From Devosia neptuniae (GTDB taxonomy: Bacteria > Pseudomonadota > Alphaproteobacteria > Rhizobiales > Devosiaceae), in NCBI RefSeq assembly GCF_025452235.1, contig NZ_CP104965.1, forward strand, positions 3,220,501 through 3,284,500: DNA of 64,000 bases, given 5' to 3'. Shown here piece after piece: positions 47,184-56,227 of the stretch (positions are counted from its first letter, which is position 1; each line of letters opens with the position of its first letter). The notes below the pieces were generated by a model. The model saw only the letters and a list, made by a program, of their open reading frames with translations. It made no database searches and was not told where the DNA came from. Both the position numbers and the translations under genes were made by a program.

Positions 47184-48529
47184 TCAGACTTTGTTCTCGG
47201 CCAGGTATTTTTCAAGCCAGTGGATGTCGTAATTGCCCGCGATAATGTCGGGTTCTTTGATCAGCCGCTGGAACAGGGGCAGGGTGGTCTTGACGCCATC
47301 GACCACGAATTCGTCCACGGCGCGACGCAGGCGCTGCAGGCATTCTTCGCGGGTGCGACCGTAAACGATCAGCTTGCCGATCAGCGAGTCATAATAGGGG
47401 GGATCTTGTAGCCCTGATAGACCGCCGAATCGACGCGCACACCCACGCCACCGGCTGGGTGGTAGAAGGTGATCGTGCCGGGCGAGGGCGCAAAGGTCTG
47501 CGGGTCTTCGGCATTGATGCGCACTTCGATGGCGTGGCCATAGAACTGCACGGCGTCCTGCGTCATCGAGAGCTTTTCGCCCGATGCAACGCGGATCTGC
47601 TCATAGACGATGTCGATGCCGGTGATGCGCTCGGTGACCGGGTGCTCCACCTGCAGGCGCGTGTTCATTTCGATGAAATAGAACTCGCCATTCTCGTAGA
47701 GGAATTCGATCGTGCCAGCGCCTGAATAGGAGAGCTTGCGCATCGCGGCGGCACAGATTTCACCGATCCTGTCGCGTTCCTCGGGCAGGATGGTGGGGCC
47801 ACCGGCCTCTTCCCAGACCTTCTGGTGACGGCGCTGCAGCGAGCAGTCACGCACGCCCAGATGGACGGCATTGCCCTGGCCATCGCCCAGCACCTGCACC
47901 TCGATATGGCGCGGCTTGCCGAGATACTTTTCCATATAGACGGAATCGTTGCCGAAAGCGGCCTTGGCCTCGGTGCGTGCCGTCGACCAGGCTTCGAGAA
48001 CGTCTTTCTCGGTCTTGGCGACCTTCATGCCACGGCCACCGCCACCGGCAGTTGCCTTGATCAGCACTGGATAGCCGATTTCTTTGGCGGTCTTGATCGC
48101 CTCTTCGTCGCTTTCCACCGCGCCGGCGGAACCCGGAACGACGGGAATGCCAAGCTCGACAGCAGTCTTTTTGGCCGTGATCTTGTCGCCCATGATCTCG
48201 ATGTGATGAGCGGACGGGCCGATAAAGGTGACGTTGTGCTCGGTCAGGATCTTGGCGAAACGAGCATTCTCGGAGAGGAAGCCATAGCCAGGATGGACGG
48301 CATCGGCGCCGGTAATCTCGCAGGCGGCCATGATGGCCGGGATATTGAGATAGCTATCCTTGGCGGATGGCGGACCAATGCAGACGCTTTCGTCGGCCAA
48401 GCGCACATGCATGGCATTGGCGTCAGCGGTGGAGTGCACCGCCACGGTCTGGATGCCGAGCTCCTTGCAGGCGCGCAGGATGCGCAGAGCAATCTCGCCG
48501 CGATTGGCGATGAGGACCTTCTGGAACAT
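47184..48529 (-). pseudogene. accC: Acetyl-CoA carboxylase biotin carboxylase subunit, frameshifted in this sequence
   Basis: Biotin carboxylase charges the biotin of AccB in the first step of fatty-acid synthesis. The frame from 48529 encodes the normal N-terminus ([20 protein letters not shown]), the ATP-grasp loop ([12 protein letters not shown]) and the [10 protein letters not shown] region. It then ends early at 47381, after 382 residues. One base of a C run (G run 47397-47402 on the plus strand) is missing. Restoring it joins the frame to [18 protein letters not shown] and a normal end at 47184, giving 448 residues, the usual length. The gene is essential, so a base-calling error is likelier than a real mutation. 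Confidence 0.88.
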
Positions 48530-48541
48530 GGAAGTTCCCCC

Positions 48542-49030
48542 TTACTCGATGACGACGAGCGGCTCGCCATATTCGACGGGCTGGGCATCATCGACCAGCA
48601 TCCGGGTAATGGTGCCCGAACGGTGCGCCGGAATCTGGTTCATGGTCTTCATCGCCTCGATGATGAGAACGGTCTGACCTTCGGAAACCTTGGTGCCGAC
48701 ATCGGCGAAGGGTGGCTTGCCGGGCTCGGGCGAGCGATAGGCGGTGCCGACCATGGGCGAAGTCAGGGTGCCGGGATTGGACGCGAGGTCCTCGACGGCG
48801 GGCACGGCAGCGGGAACCGAGCCGGCCGGGGCGATCGAGGTCGGGGCGGCATGCTGGGGCATGTACTGCATCGGCGGAGCCGCATAGGTCACGCCTTCAT
48901 TGGCGTAGGAGCGGGTGACGCGGACCCGGAAGTCCTCCTGCTCGATCTCGATCTCGGCCAGGTTTTCTTTGTTGAGCAGTTCGGCAATAGACCGGATCAG
49001 ATCCTGATCCACCTGCGATGACTTTGTCAT
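48542..49030 (-). CDS. accB: Acetyl-CoA carboxylase biotin carboxyl carrier protein
   Basis: A 162-residue carrier. The C-terminal lipoyl-type domain has the biotinylation motif EAMKTMN (Lys128), and a Pro/Ala-rich linker joins it to the N-terminal region. It carries CO2 from AccC to the carboxyltransferase AccAD. It lies 12 bases upstream of accC and 35 bases downstream of aroQ, a conserved order. Confidence 0.95.
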   Translation of the reverse strand: MTKSSQVDQDLIRSIAELLNKENLAEIEIEQEDFRVRVTRSYANEGVTYAAPPMQYMPQHAAPTSIAPAGSVPAAVPAVEDLASNPGTLTSPMVGTAYRSPEPGKPPFADVGTKVSEGQTVLIIEAMKTMNQIPAHRSGTITRMLVDDAQPVEYGEPLVVIE

Positions 49031-49065
49031 TCTTCTATCTCTCCCGCGTTTCCCGCGTCGAAGCG

Positions 49066-49503
49066 TTATTTGAGTTTTTCGGCCAAAGCGTGGAGAGCCA
49101 GTCTATACCCCGCCGCCCCAAAGCCGCAAATGACGCCATAGGCGACAGCCGAGACATAGGAGTGGTGCCGGAACGGCTCACGCTGATGGATGTTTGACAG
49201 ATGCACCTCGGCGACCGGCAGGCCGACCGCTTTGAGCGCGTCATGAATGGCGACAGAGGTATGCGAATAGGCGGCCGGATTGATCAGGATCGCGTCGGCA
49301 GTGCCGCGGGCTTCCTGAATCCAGGTGACCAGTTCGCCCTCATGATTGGACTGGCGGAAATCGACCGCAAGGCCCAGTTCGTCCGCCGCAGTGTGGCAAA
49401 GAGCATCGATATCGCTGAGCGTGGTGTGCCCATAGATATCGGGCTCGCGCATGCCGAGCAGATTGAGGTTCGGGCCGTTGAGGACGAGAACGCGCTTTGC
49501 CAT
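49066..49503 (-). CDS. aroQ: 3-dehydroquinate dehydratase, type II
   Basis: A 145-residue dodecameric enzyme of the shikimate pathway. The ATG at 49503 gives [20 protein letters not shown], the family N-terminus, with the catalytic Tyr in [20 protein letters not shown] supplies the Arg/Asn/Glu group, [17 protein letters not shown] the substrate-binding His, and [13 protein letters not shown] the lid. It lies upstream of accB. Confidence 0.95.
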   Translation of the reverse strand: MAKRVLVLNGPNLNLLGMREPDIYGHTTLSDIDALCHTAADELGLAVDFRQSNHEGELVTWIQEARGTADAILINPAAYSHTSVAIHDALKAVGLPVAEVHLSNIHQREPFRHHSYVSAVAYGVICGFGAAGYRLALHALAEKLK

Positions 49504-49597
49504 TATTTTTGCCTTGTGCACCGGCCATTCCGGCCGACGCAAGGCCGGTTACACGAAATGCACCGAAAAGGCAAAAGGCGCGCGATATCCAGCGTGA

Positions 49598-50452
49598 TCA
49601 CCCTTGGCACTGTGCCTCGCCACATTCGCGCATATTGGCGATCCGCGAGCGCAATTCATCGATCCCGATAGCGCCCGGAATGATCTCATTGCCGATGATG
49701 TATGTGGGAGTGCCGGTGATGTTGAGTGCCTTGGCGATCTCGTAAGAGGTTTGGATCGCCTGGGAAACGCGGGGCTCGCCCATCTGCATTTCGAGGGTAA
49801 CGGGGCTCAGGCCCAGTTCGCTCGCGGCAGTGAGGGCCGCACCCTTGTCCACCTGGCCACGAGCGGAGAACAGGGCTTCATGGAAGCTCCAGTAATCGAC
49901 ATCGGCCTTGCCGACCAGCACGGCCACGCGGGCGGCATCAATCGATTCGTTGGAGAGAATGGGGAATTCCTTGAGCACGACGCGCAGATTGGGGTCTTCG
50001 GCCAGCAGGGTCGCCAGATCGGGCAGGGCGCTGCGGCAATAGCCGCAATTGTAGTCGAAGAACTCGACCAGCGTGACATCGCCCTTGGGGTTGCCGAGCA
50101 CGACCTGGTCGGGATCGTTGTAGATCTTGTCGCGCATGGAGGCGATGGCGGAGGTCGACTGCTCGCGCTGTTCGGCCTGCAAGGTGCTATCCAGGGCGAC
50201 CGACATGCGCTGCAGGATTTTGGGGTCGCTCAGCAGATATTGCTCGATCAGGGGATTGAGCTGGGCCGGGTCGATCGCCGCGACTGCCTGGGGCTTTTCG
50301 GCCGCGTCGCGCTCTGCCAGGGCCGCATCAACGATGGCGCGCACGGCTACCGCATCGGTAGTCTGTGGAGCGGGCTTGTTGAAAGCCGAATAGCCGAGCG
50401 CCCCAGCCAGAATGCCCACCAGGGCGACGAGAGCGAGGGTGACGCGCGACAT
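49598..50452 (-). CDS. DsbA-family thiol:disulfide oxidoreductase (ScsC/Com1-like)
   Basis: A 284-residue exported thioredoxin-fold protein. Residues 1-22 form a signal or membrane anchor and residues about 30-110 a helical N-terminal region of the ScsC type, likely for oligomerisation. The DsbA domain has the active site FFDYNCGYCRS and the cis-Pro loop NITGTPTYIIG. It forms or isomerises disulfides in the periplasm. It is upstream of aroQ with a 94-base gap that contains a CCGGCC/GGCCGG hairpin. Confidence 0.88.
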   Translation of the reverse strand: MSRVTLALVALVGILAGALGYSAFNKPAPQTTDAVAVRAIVDAALAERDAAEKPQAVAAIDPAQLNPLIEQYLLSDPKILQRMSVALDSTLQAEQREQSTSAIASMRDKIYNDPDQVVLGNPKGDVTLVEFFDYNCGYCRSALPDLATLLAEDPNLRVVLKEFPILSNESIDAARVAVLVGKADVDYWSFHEALFSARGQVDKGAALTAASELGLSPVTLEMQMGEPRVSQAIQTSYEIAKALNITGTPTYIIGNEIIPGAIGIDELRSRIANMRECGEAQCQG

Positions 50453-50603
50453 AGGGCAGGCTCCGGCTAGTTGGTTTCCTGCCTTCTAGCAGAGGTTTGC
50501 CCACAATAGCAGCCAGGGATGAACAGGCGGTGCGTCTCATTATCAATTGTTGTTGAGGCGCAACGCTGTTCGGGCTAGGCCGGATGAAACTCTGGAGCCT
50601 GCC

Positions 50604-51749
50604 ATGACTGACGCGCCCAATGATGGCCTGATGCCTTTCCACGCCATGGAAATCCTCAAGCGCGCCAAGGCTATCGAGGCGTCCGGGCGCACGGTGTGCC
50701 ATCTCGAAGTGGGCGAGCCCGGCGCGCCGCCGGCGCCCAAGGTGATCGAGGCGGTGCGCCGCGTGCTGCCCGACGCGCATGGCTATACCAATGCCAAGGG
50801 GCTGGGGGAGCTGCGCGAAGGGCTGACGGCCTATTATGCGGCGCAGCACAGCGTTTCGGTCGATCCCGATTCGATTGTCTGCACCATGGGATCGTCGGCC
50901 GGGTTCATCCTGGCGTTTCATACGGCATTCCGGCCTGGCGCCCGCATCGCCATCACGCGACCGGGCTATCCGGCCTATGTGAATACGCTGCTCGGGCTGG
51001 GCTTCGGCATCGCGGAAATCCCGCTGCATGCGGGCAATGGCTGGCGCCTGACCGGCGCGGACATTGCGGCGGCCCATGCGCGTGAGCCGTTCGAGGGGTT
51101 GCTCTTCGCCAGCCCCGCCAATCCCACCGGCGCGGCGGTCGATCGGGCAGGGCTAGCCGATATCGTGGCGACCTGCAAACGGCTTGGCGTGCGGCTGATC
51201 TCCGACGAAATCTACCATGGGCTGGATTATCGCGGCCCTTCGGTCAGTGCGCTTGAGCTGACGCGTGACGCCATCATCATCAACAGTTTTTCGAAATATT
51301 ACTGCATGACCGGCTGGCGCATCGGCTGGATGGTGTTGCCGGATGAGCTGATCCGTCGGGCGGAAATCCTGCAGCAGAACCTCTTCATCTCGGCGCCGAC
51401 GCTGAGCCAGATCGCGGCCACGGCGGCGTTGGGCGAGCGCGACTATTCGGAGCAGCAAAAGGCGGGCTATGCGGTCAACCGCGCGCTGCTGGATGAGGGG
51501 CTGCATAGTTTGGGCTTTGAGATCGGTAGCCCGTCCGACGGCGCGTTCTACGCCTATGCGGGGATTGGCCGGTTTTCCAACGATTCCATGGCGTTTTGCG
51601 AATCGATGCTGGAAGACGCCGGGGTCGCCATCACGCCCGGCATCGACTTCGACCGGACAGATGGCGCCCATTTCGTGCGGCTCTCCTATGCGGGCAAGCG
51701 CGAGTCTATCGAGCTGGCGCTTGACCGCATGGCTAAGGTTTTGCGGTAG
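50604..51749 (+). CDS. Pyridoxal-phosphate aminotransferase, class I/II
   Basis: A 381-residue fold-type I aminotransferase. The PLP lysine is in INSFSKYYCMTGWRIGW. FASPANPTGAAVDRAGL, RLISDEIYHGLDY and the late FVRLSYAG with the carboxylate-binding Arg complete the pattern. The ATG at 50604 is chosen by GGAG seven bases upstream. It is of the AspC-like subgroup; the amino acid used is not known. It stands alone between the dsbA-like gene and a convergent VOC gene. Confidence 0.9.
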   Translation: MTDAPNDGLMPFHAMEILKRAKAIEASGRTVCHLEVGEPGAPPAPKVIEAVRRVLPDAHGYTNAKGLGELREGLTAYYAAQHSVSVDPDSIVCTMGSSAGFILAFHTAFRPGARIAITRPGYPAYVNTLLGLGFGIAEIPLHAGNGWRLTGADIAAAHAREPFEGLLFASPANPTGAAVDRAGLADIVATCKRLGVRLISDEIYHGLDYRGPSVSALELTRDAIIINSFSKYYCMTGWRIGWMVLPDELIRRAEILQQNLFISAPTLSQIAATAALGERDYSEQQKAGYAVNRALLDEGLHSLGFEIGSPSDGAFYAYAGIGRFSNDSMAFCESMLEDAGVAITPGIDFDRTDGAHFVRLSYAGKRESIELALDRMAKVLR

Positions 51750-52124
51750 CTACCGCGGGTTTTCCGCCCGGGCGAAGACGCGCAGGATATAGCCGTCCGG
51801 GTCCTTGGCGGCGAAGGTGAAGCCGAAATCCTTGTTGGACGGCTCCTGCACGATCGTGGCGCCGCGCTGCTTCCAGGTCGCGTAGGTGGCGCTCACGGCA
51901 GCCCTGTCGGGTTCGGTGAACGTCACTTCGACGCCACCGGCGGGCAGGGGCTTGGGCTCCATTTCGTCCTTGATCCACAGCCCCAGCTTGATGCCGTTGG
52001 GAAGGACATAGAGCACGAAGGTAGGGGCCTTCTCGACCGGCTGGATGTCGAGCAGGCGCGAATAGAATGTTTCGCTCTTGAGCGGATCGGCGACGGCAAG
52101 CAGGATGTAATTCAACGTGGTCAT
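51750..52124 (-). CDS. VOC family protein (glyoxalase/bleomycin-resistance fold)
   Basis: A 124-residue VOC protein that starts TTLNYILLAVADPLKSETFY and ends FAAKDPDGYILRVFAR, the standard first helix and last ligand strand. It is 66 bases downstream of the WYL regulator on the same strand, so that regulator may control it. The substrate is unknown. It abuts the aminotransferase stop directly. Confidence 0.86.
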   Translation of the reverse strand: MTTLNYILLAVADPLKSETFYSRLLDIQPVEKAPTFVLYVLPNGIKLGLWIKDEMEPKPLPAGGVEVTFTEPDRAAVSATYATWKQRGATIVQEPSNKDFGFTFAAKDPDGYILRVFARAENPR

Positions 52125-52190
52125 GGCGACCTCCTTGTTCTGATGGAGGTCACTCTAGGCGCAGGGACTGTCAGTTTCCGGCAGTGGCGT

Positions 52191-52874
52191 TCAGCTTTTC
52201 CTGGTGTAGAGGGCGCGCCATTCGCGCAGCATGACGGCCCGGCGTTTGGGGTAGCGCTCGGGGAGGCGTTCGACGGTCTCGATCCGGTCGACACGGAAGT
52301 GCCGATAGTCCTGCCGCAATTCGCACCAGCCGGCGACGATGCGAGCCTCCTCGAAAAAGCCGATCAGGAAGGGCCAGATCGTGCGGCGGGAAACCGCCTC
52401 GTCGAGGCTGCGATAGCCGATGGTGATCTTACGCTCGTCGCGGATAGCCAGGCGGATTTCGGCGGCATCGATGCTGTCGGCATTGGCGCCCTGCGGTACC
52501 AGCAGAGTGGTGGCCTCGACGCGATCGCGCAGGTCGGCGGGCAGGACCGAAGTGATCTTGCTCAGCGCCTGTTGGGCGGAGCTACTGAGGCGGCTATCCG
52601 ACGAGCGGGCGGCTACCCAGCGGGAGCCGAGCACCAGAGCCTCGATTTCATCAGCGCTGAACATCAACGGCGGCAGGGTGAAGCCGGGGCGCAGCACATA
52701 GCCCAGGCCCGGCTCGCCTTGGATATCGGCGCCCTGGCCCTGCAGGGTCGCGATGTCGCGATAGAGCGTGCGGATCGAAATGCCGAGTTCGGCAGCCAGA
52801 TCCTGCCCGCTGACCGGCGTTGAGCGGTTGCGCAGGGCTTGCAGTAGATCGAGAAGACGGGCGGCGCGGGACAT
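52191..52874 (-). CDS. YafY-type transcriptional regulator (HTH + WYL)
   Basis: A 227-residue regulator with an N-terminal winged helix (RAARLLDLLQALRNRSTPVS, then LAAELGISIRTLYRDIATLQ). A WYL-like C-terminal half contains ITIGYRSLDEA and RTIWPFLIGFFEEARI. WYL domains sense ligands, often nucleic acid or nucleotides. The adjacent VOC gene is its likely target. Confidence 0.88.
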   Translation of the reverse strand: MSRAARLLDLLQALRNRSTPVSGQDLAAELGISIRTLYRDIATLQGQGADIQGEPGLGYVLRPGFTLPPLMFSADEIEALVLGSRWVAARSSDSRLSSSAQQALSKITSVLPADLRDRVEATTLLVPQGANADSIDAAEIRLAIRDERKITIGYRSLDEAVSRRTIWPFLIGFFEEARIVAGWCELRQDYRHFRVDRIETVERLPERYPKRRAVMLREWRALYTRKS

Positions 52875-52894
52875 GTCAGTGGTCCAAAAGGACG

Positions 52895-52918
52895 AAAGGC
52901 GGCACAGGTGCCGCCTTT
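52895..52918 (-). terminator. Intrinsic terminator after rne
   Basis: AAAGGCGGCAC (52895-52905) and GTGCCGCCTTT (52908-52918) form an 11-pair perfect stem. On the minus strand it is followed by CGTCCTTTT. It lies 22 bases beyond the rne stop. Confidence 0.78.
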
Positions 52919-52940
52919 CTGAAATTATTGTTGAAGTGGC

Positions 52941-55622
52941 CTAGCCGAGACCAAGCCGGCGCTGCCACCAGCCGACCTTCTTCTTTTCCGGCTCGTCGGG
53001 CGTATCACCCTCGGCCTTTGGCGCGCTGGAGGAGACAACAATGCCTTCCGCCGGCAATTCCTTCTTGGCGCGGCGCGGCTTGGGCGCTTCGGCCTCAGGC
53101 GCAGCGACCGGCTCGGCCGCAGCGGGCGCGGCTTGAGCCACGCTCGCGACTGGCGCGGCTTCGGCCGGTGCGGCGTCTGCCGCCTCAGCTTTGGGCTTGC
53201 GGGTGCGGGGCTTCCGCTTGGGCTTCTCGTCGCTTACCGGCGTTTCTTCCGGGGCCGCTTCAACGGGGGTGACTTCCGCCACCGCCATCTCGGCAGGCAC
53301 TTCGGCGGTCTTGCGGGTGCGGCGCGTCCGCTTCGGCTTCTCGGCCGGCGCTTCGGCCGCAGGCTCTGCCTCTACAGCGACTGGCTCGGATGCAGCTTCG
53401 GGAGCAGGTGCTGCCTCGGCCACAGTCTCGCTGGTTGCTTCGACCGGCTCGGCATCGCCGGCAGTCGCGGGCGAACCCTCGCTGCCCTCAATGCCTTCCT
53501 CGCCCTCGCGGCGATTGCGGCGGCCACCACGGCGACCGCGACGGCGGCGCTTGCGCGGCTCGTCATCGGCACGGGCATCCGAGGATGCGGAGGCGGTATT
53601 CTCTTCGCCCTCTTCACCTTCATCATCGCTATCTTCGGCATCGGCCTCGATAGCGGGCTGCTGGGCGGCACGCTGCTGAGGCGGACGCTGACCACCTTCA
53701 TCACCACGCTCGCCACCACGACGGCGGCGGCGACGGCGACGACGGCCTTCGCCGTTCTCGGCTGCCTGGCGTTCGCCGGCTTCGGCTGGTGCCTCTTCGG
53801 CCTGTTCTTCGTCTTCTTCCTCGATGATATCGTCATCGGCGCTGTCATCGATGACGGCGCTATCGACGCGGACATGCTCGGTGGCGCGCTGATCGGCATA
53901 GGCGGAGACCCGGGCCTCGCCTTTTTCGATGGCGAACTGGTGCCCGGTCATCTTGCTGTCGGCCGTGATGGTGATCGACAGCGTGTTGCGGATTTCCAGT
54001 GCCGTCAGCGTGTCGCGCTTGAAATTGAGGATATAGAGCGCGACTTCGATCGGCACGCGTACATTGATCGACTGGCCCTGGCGGCGCAGCACGTGATCTT
54101 CGATATGGCGCATGATCATCAGCGCCAGCGACTCGGTGGAACGCACCAGACCCGTGCCATCGCAGATCGGGCACTTATGGGTGGAGCTTTCGACCACGCC
54201 GAAGCGGATACGCTGCCGGCTCATTTCCATCAGGCCGAAATGGCTGATGCGGCCAACCTGGATGCGGGCGCGGTCGTCCTTCAGGCAGTCCTTGAGCTTG
54301 CGCTCGACGGCCCGATTGGAGCGGTTCTCCATCATGTCGATGAAGTCGATGACGATGAGGCCGGCCAGATCGCGCAGCCGCAACTGGCGCGCAACTTCGT
54401 CGGCCGCTTCCAGATTGGTCTGGAGCGCGGTGTCCTCGATATTGTGCTCCTTGGTGGAGCGGCCCGAGTTCACGTCGATCGAGACCAGGGCCTCGGTCGG
54501 ATTGATCACGATATAGCCGCCCGAGGGCAGGGTGACCGTGGGGGAGAACATGGAATCGAGCTGGGCTTCGATGCCGTATTTGGAGAACAGCGGCTGATCT
54601 TCCTTGTAGAGCTGCACGTTTTTGGCGTGGCTCGGCATGATCATCCGCATGAAGTCCTTGGCTTCGCGATAGGCGTCATCGCCTGCCACGAACACTTCAT
54701 CGATGTCCTTGTTGTAGAGATCGCGAATGGTGCGCTTGATCAGCGAGCCTTCCTCATAGACCAGGCATGGGGCCTGGCTCTTGAGGGTCAGTTCGCGCAC
54801 GCTTTCCCAGAGGCGCATCAGATATTCGAAGTCGCGCTTGACCTCGGCCTTGGTGCGCGAAGCACCGGCCGTGCGCAGAATGACGCCCATGCCCTGCGGC
54901 ACCTCGAGATCGCTGGTGATCTCCTTGAGGCGCTTGCGGTCGGCAGCATTGGTGATCTTACGGGAAATGCCGCCGCCACGGGCGGTATTGGGCATCAGCA
55001 CCGAATAGCGGCCGGCGAGCGACAGATAGGTCGTCAGAGCTGCGCCCTTGTTGCCGCGCTCTTCCTTGACCACCTGCACCAGCATCACCTGGCGGCGCTT
55101 GATCACTTCCTGGATCTTGTAGTGACGGCGATTCTGGCTCTGGCGGCGGCGCTCGGGAACTTCCTCAAGCGCATCCGCGCCGCCGATCGATTCGACCGGT
55201 TCGGTATTGGCCGGTGCCTGCTCGATATGGCTGGCGCCTTCCATGTCCTGAGTATCGGTTTCGGCGTCCGGCTCGGTCACGCCTTCGGGCAGCGAGATAT
55301 TCTCGTCGGCTGCCTCGTCATGGTGATCGTCTTCCTCGTGCTCTTCGCGCAGCAGGGCTTCGCGGTCGGCAACGGGGATCTGGTAATAGTCGGGGTGGAT
55401 TTCGCTGAACGCGAGGAAACCGTGGCGATTGCCGCCATATTCGATGAACGCGGCCTGTAGCGAAGGCTCAACGCGCGTTACCTTGGCGAGGTAGATATTC
55501 CCCCGCAACTGGCGGCGGGTCGCCGATTCAAAGTCGAATTCCTCGAGCCTGTTACCCGATGTGACGACAATCCGTGTTTCTTCCGGGTGGATGGCATCCA
55601 CCAGCATTCTCTTGGTAGCCAT
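52941..55622 (-). CDS. rne: Ribonuclease E/G (RNase E)
   Basis: An 893-residue endoribonuclease, the core of the RNA degradosome. The ATG at 55622 has GGAG upstream and gives MATKRMLVDAIHPEETRIVV. An S1 domain (residues about 30-240) is interrupted by an acidic insertion, as in alphaproteobacteria. The catalytic domain has GLIVIDFIDMMENRSNRAVE and the zinc-link CPICDGTG. The last 280 residues are low-complexity, with an Arg-rich run, acidic patches and Ala/Pro/Glu repeats, which is where partner proteins and RNA bind. A 600-base leader precedes it. Confidence 0.95.
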   Translation of the reverse strand: MATKRMLVDAIHPEETRIVVTSGNRLEEFDFESATRRQLRGNIYLAKVTRVEPSLQAAFIEYGGNRHGFLAFSEIHPDYYQIPVADREALLREEHEEDDHHDEAADENISLPEGVTEPDAETDTQDMEGASHIEQAPANTEPVESIGGADALEEVPERRRQSQNRRHYKIQEVIKRRQVMLVQVVKEERGNKGAALTTYLSLAGRYSVLMPNTARGGGISRKITNAADRKRLKEITSDLEVPQGMGVILRTAGASRTKAEVKRDFEYLMRLWESVRELTLKSQAPCLVYEEGSLIKRTIRDLYNKDIDEVFVAGDDAYREAKDFMRMIMPSHAKNVQLYKEDQPLFSKYGIEAQLDSMFSPTVTLPSGGYIVINPTEALVSIDVNSGRSTKEHNIEDTALQTNLEAADEVARQLRLRDLAGLIVIDFIDMMENRSNRAVERKLKDCLKDDRARIQVGRISHFGLMEMSRQRIRFGVVESSTHKCPICDGTGLVRSTESLALMIMRHIEDHVLRRQGQSINVRVPIEVALYILNFKRDTLTALEIRNTLSITITADSKMTGHQFAIEKGEARVSAYADQRATEHVRVDSAVIDDSADDDIIEEEDEEQAEEAPAEAGERQAAENGEGRRRRRRRRRGGERGDEGGQRPPQQRAAQQPAIEADAEDSDDEGEEGEENTASASSDARADDEPRKRRRRGRRGGRRNRREGEEGIEGSEGSPATAGDAEPVEATSETVAEAAPAPEAASEPVAVEAEPAAEAPAEKPKRTRRTRKTAEVPAEMAVAEVTPVEAAPEETPVSDEKPKRKPRTRKPKAEAADAAPAEAAPVASVAQAAPAAAEPVAAPEAEAPKPRRAKKELPAEGIVVSSSAPKAEGDTPDEPEKKKVGWWQRRLGLG

Positions 55623-56227
55623 AATAAACTCCGCGCGCTCGCGCGCCGACAAGAGGCCGCCGGGAAGCCGGCATCCTTCTCATGGCGCTGTGCGAGGCGA
55701 ATGGTTTGAAGGTAGTGGCGCGCGAAACGGAGGTGTTGGGTGCGCCGGCATAAATGGTCATGGCCGAGAGATGCAGCGTAGCAAAACGGCAATCGTTTAC
55801 ATCGATCGCGTCGCGTTTTGTCCGCCTGCGGGCCATCTGACCTCTTCCTATTGGGCTGCTCGCATCTAAAAATGCCAGCAGCCGTCCGGTCCGAACGGAC
55901 CGAAATTTGTCGAGAAGCGCAGGATTTGCCGCTTCTGAACCGGCTTTCGGGAAGTCTCTTCGCCCCGTTGCCGGCCCACCTCCTGTGCCAATGTCGTCAG
56001 CCTCTAGCCAACGCGAACTGGTGCCGCAGGAAGCTTGCGCCTCATCTATAGCGTGTAGGGGGGTTGCAACAGATTGGCAACAGGAAAGTCAAAAAGCGCC
56101 TGTGCCCGACTTTTCAAACAGGCTTTATTGGCCCTCCGGGCAAATCATCGCATAAGAGCCTTGGCGCCGCAGAATCGCCCGAACTTTCTGGCATTGCGGC
56201 AGCCGTGACATAGGGGCAGTTCCAGTC
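55623..56227. other. 605-bp divergent intergenic region (rne leader / amiC promoter)
   Basis: No supported gene. A long rne 5' leader is expected, because RNase E commonly cuts its own leader to control its level. An imperfect inverted repeat (55782-55788 with 55814-55820) is the only clear structure. The amiC promoter should lie toward 56227. Confidence 0.5.

Noticed and set aside
49529..49550. CCGGCC/GGCCGG hairpin between the dsbA-like gene and aroQ as a terminator
   Set aside because: Six-pair stem without a following T run in the direction of transcription; may be chance in GC-rich DNA.
53133..55460. 775-codon frame on the plus strand opposite rne
   Set aside because: It is antisense to the unmistakable RNase E frame; long antisense frames are expected from third-position GC.
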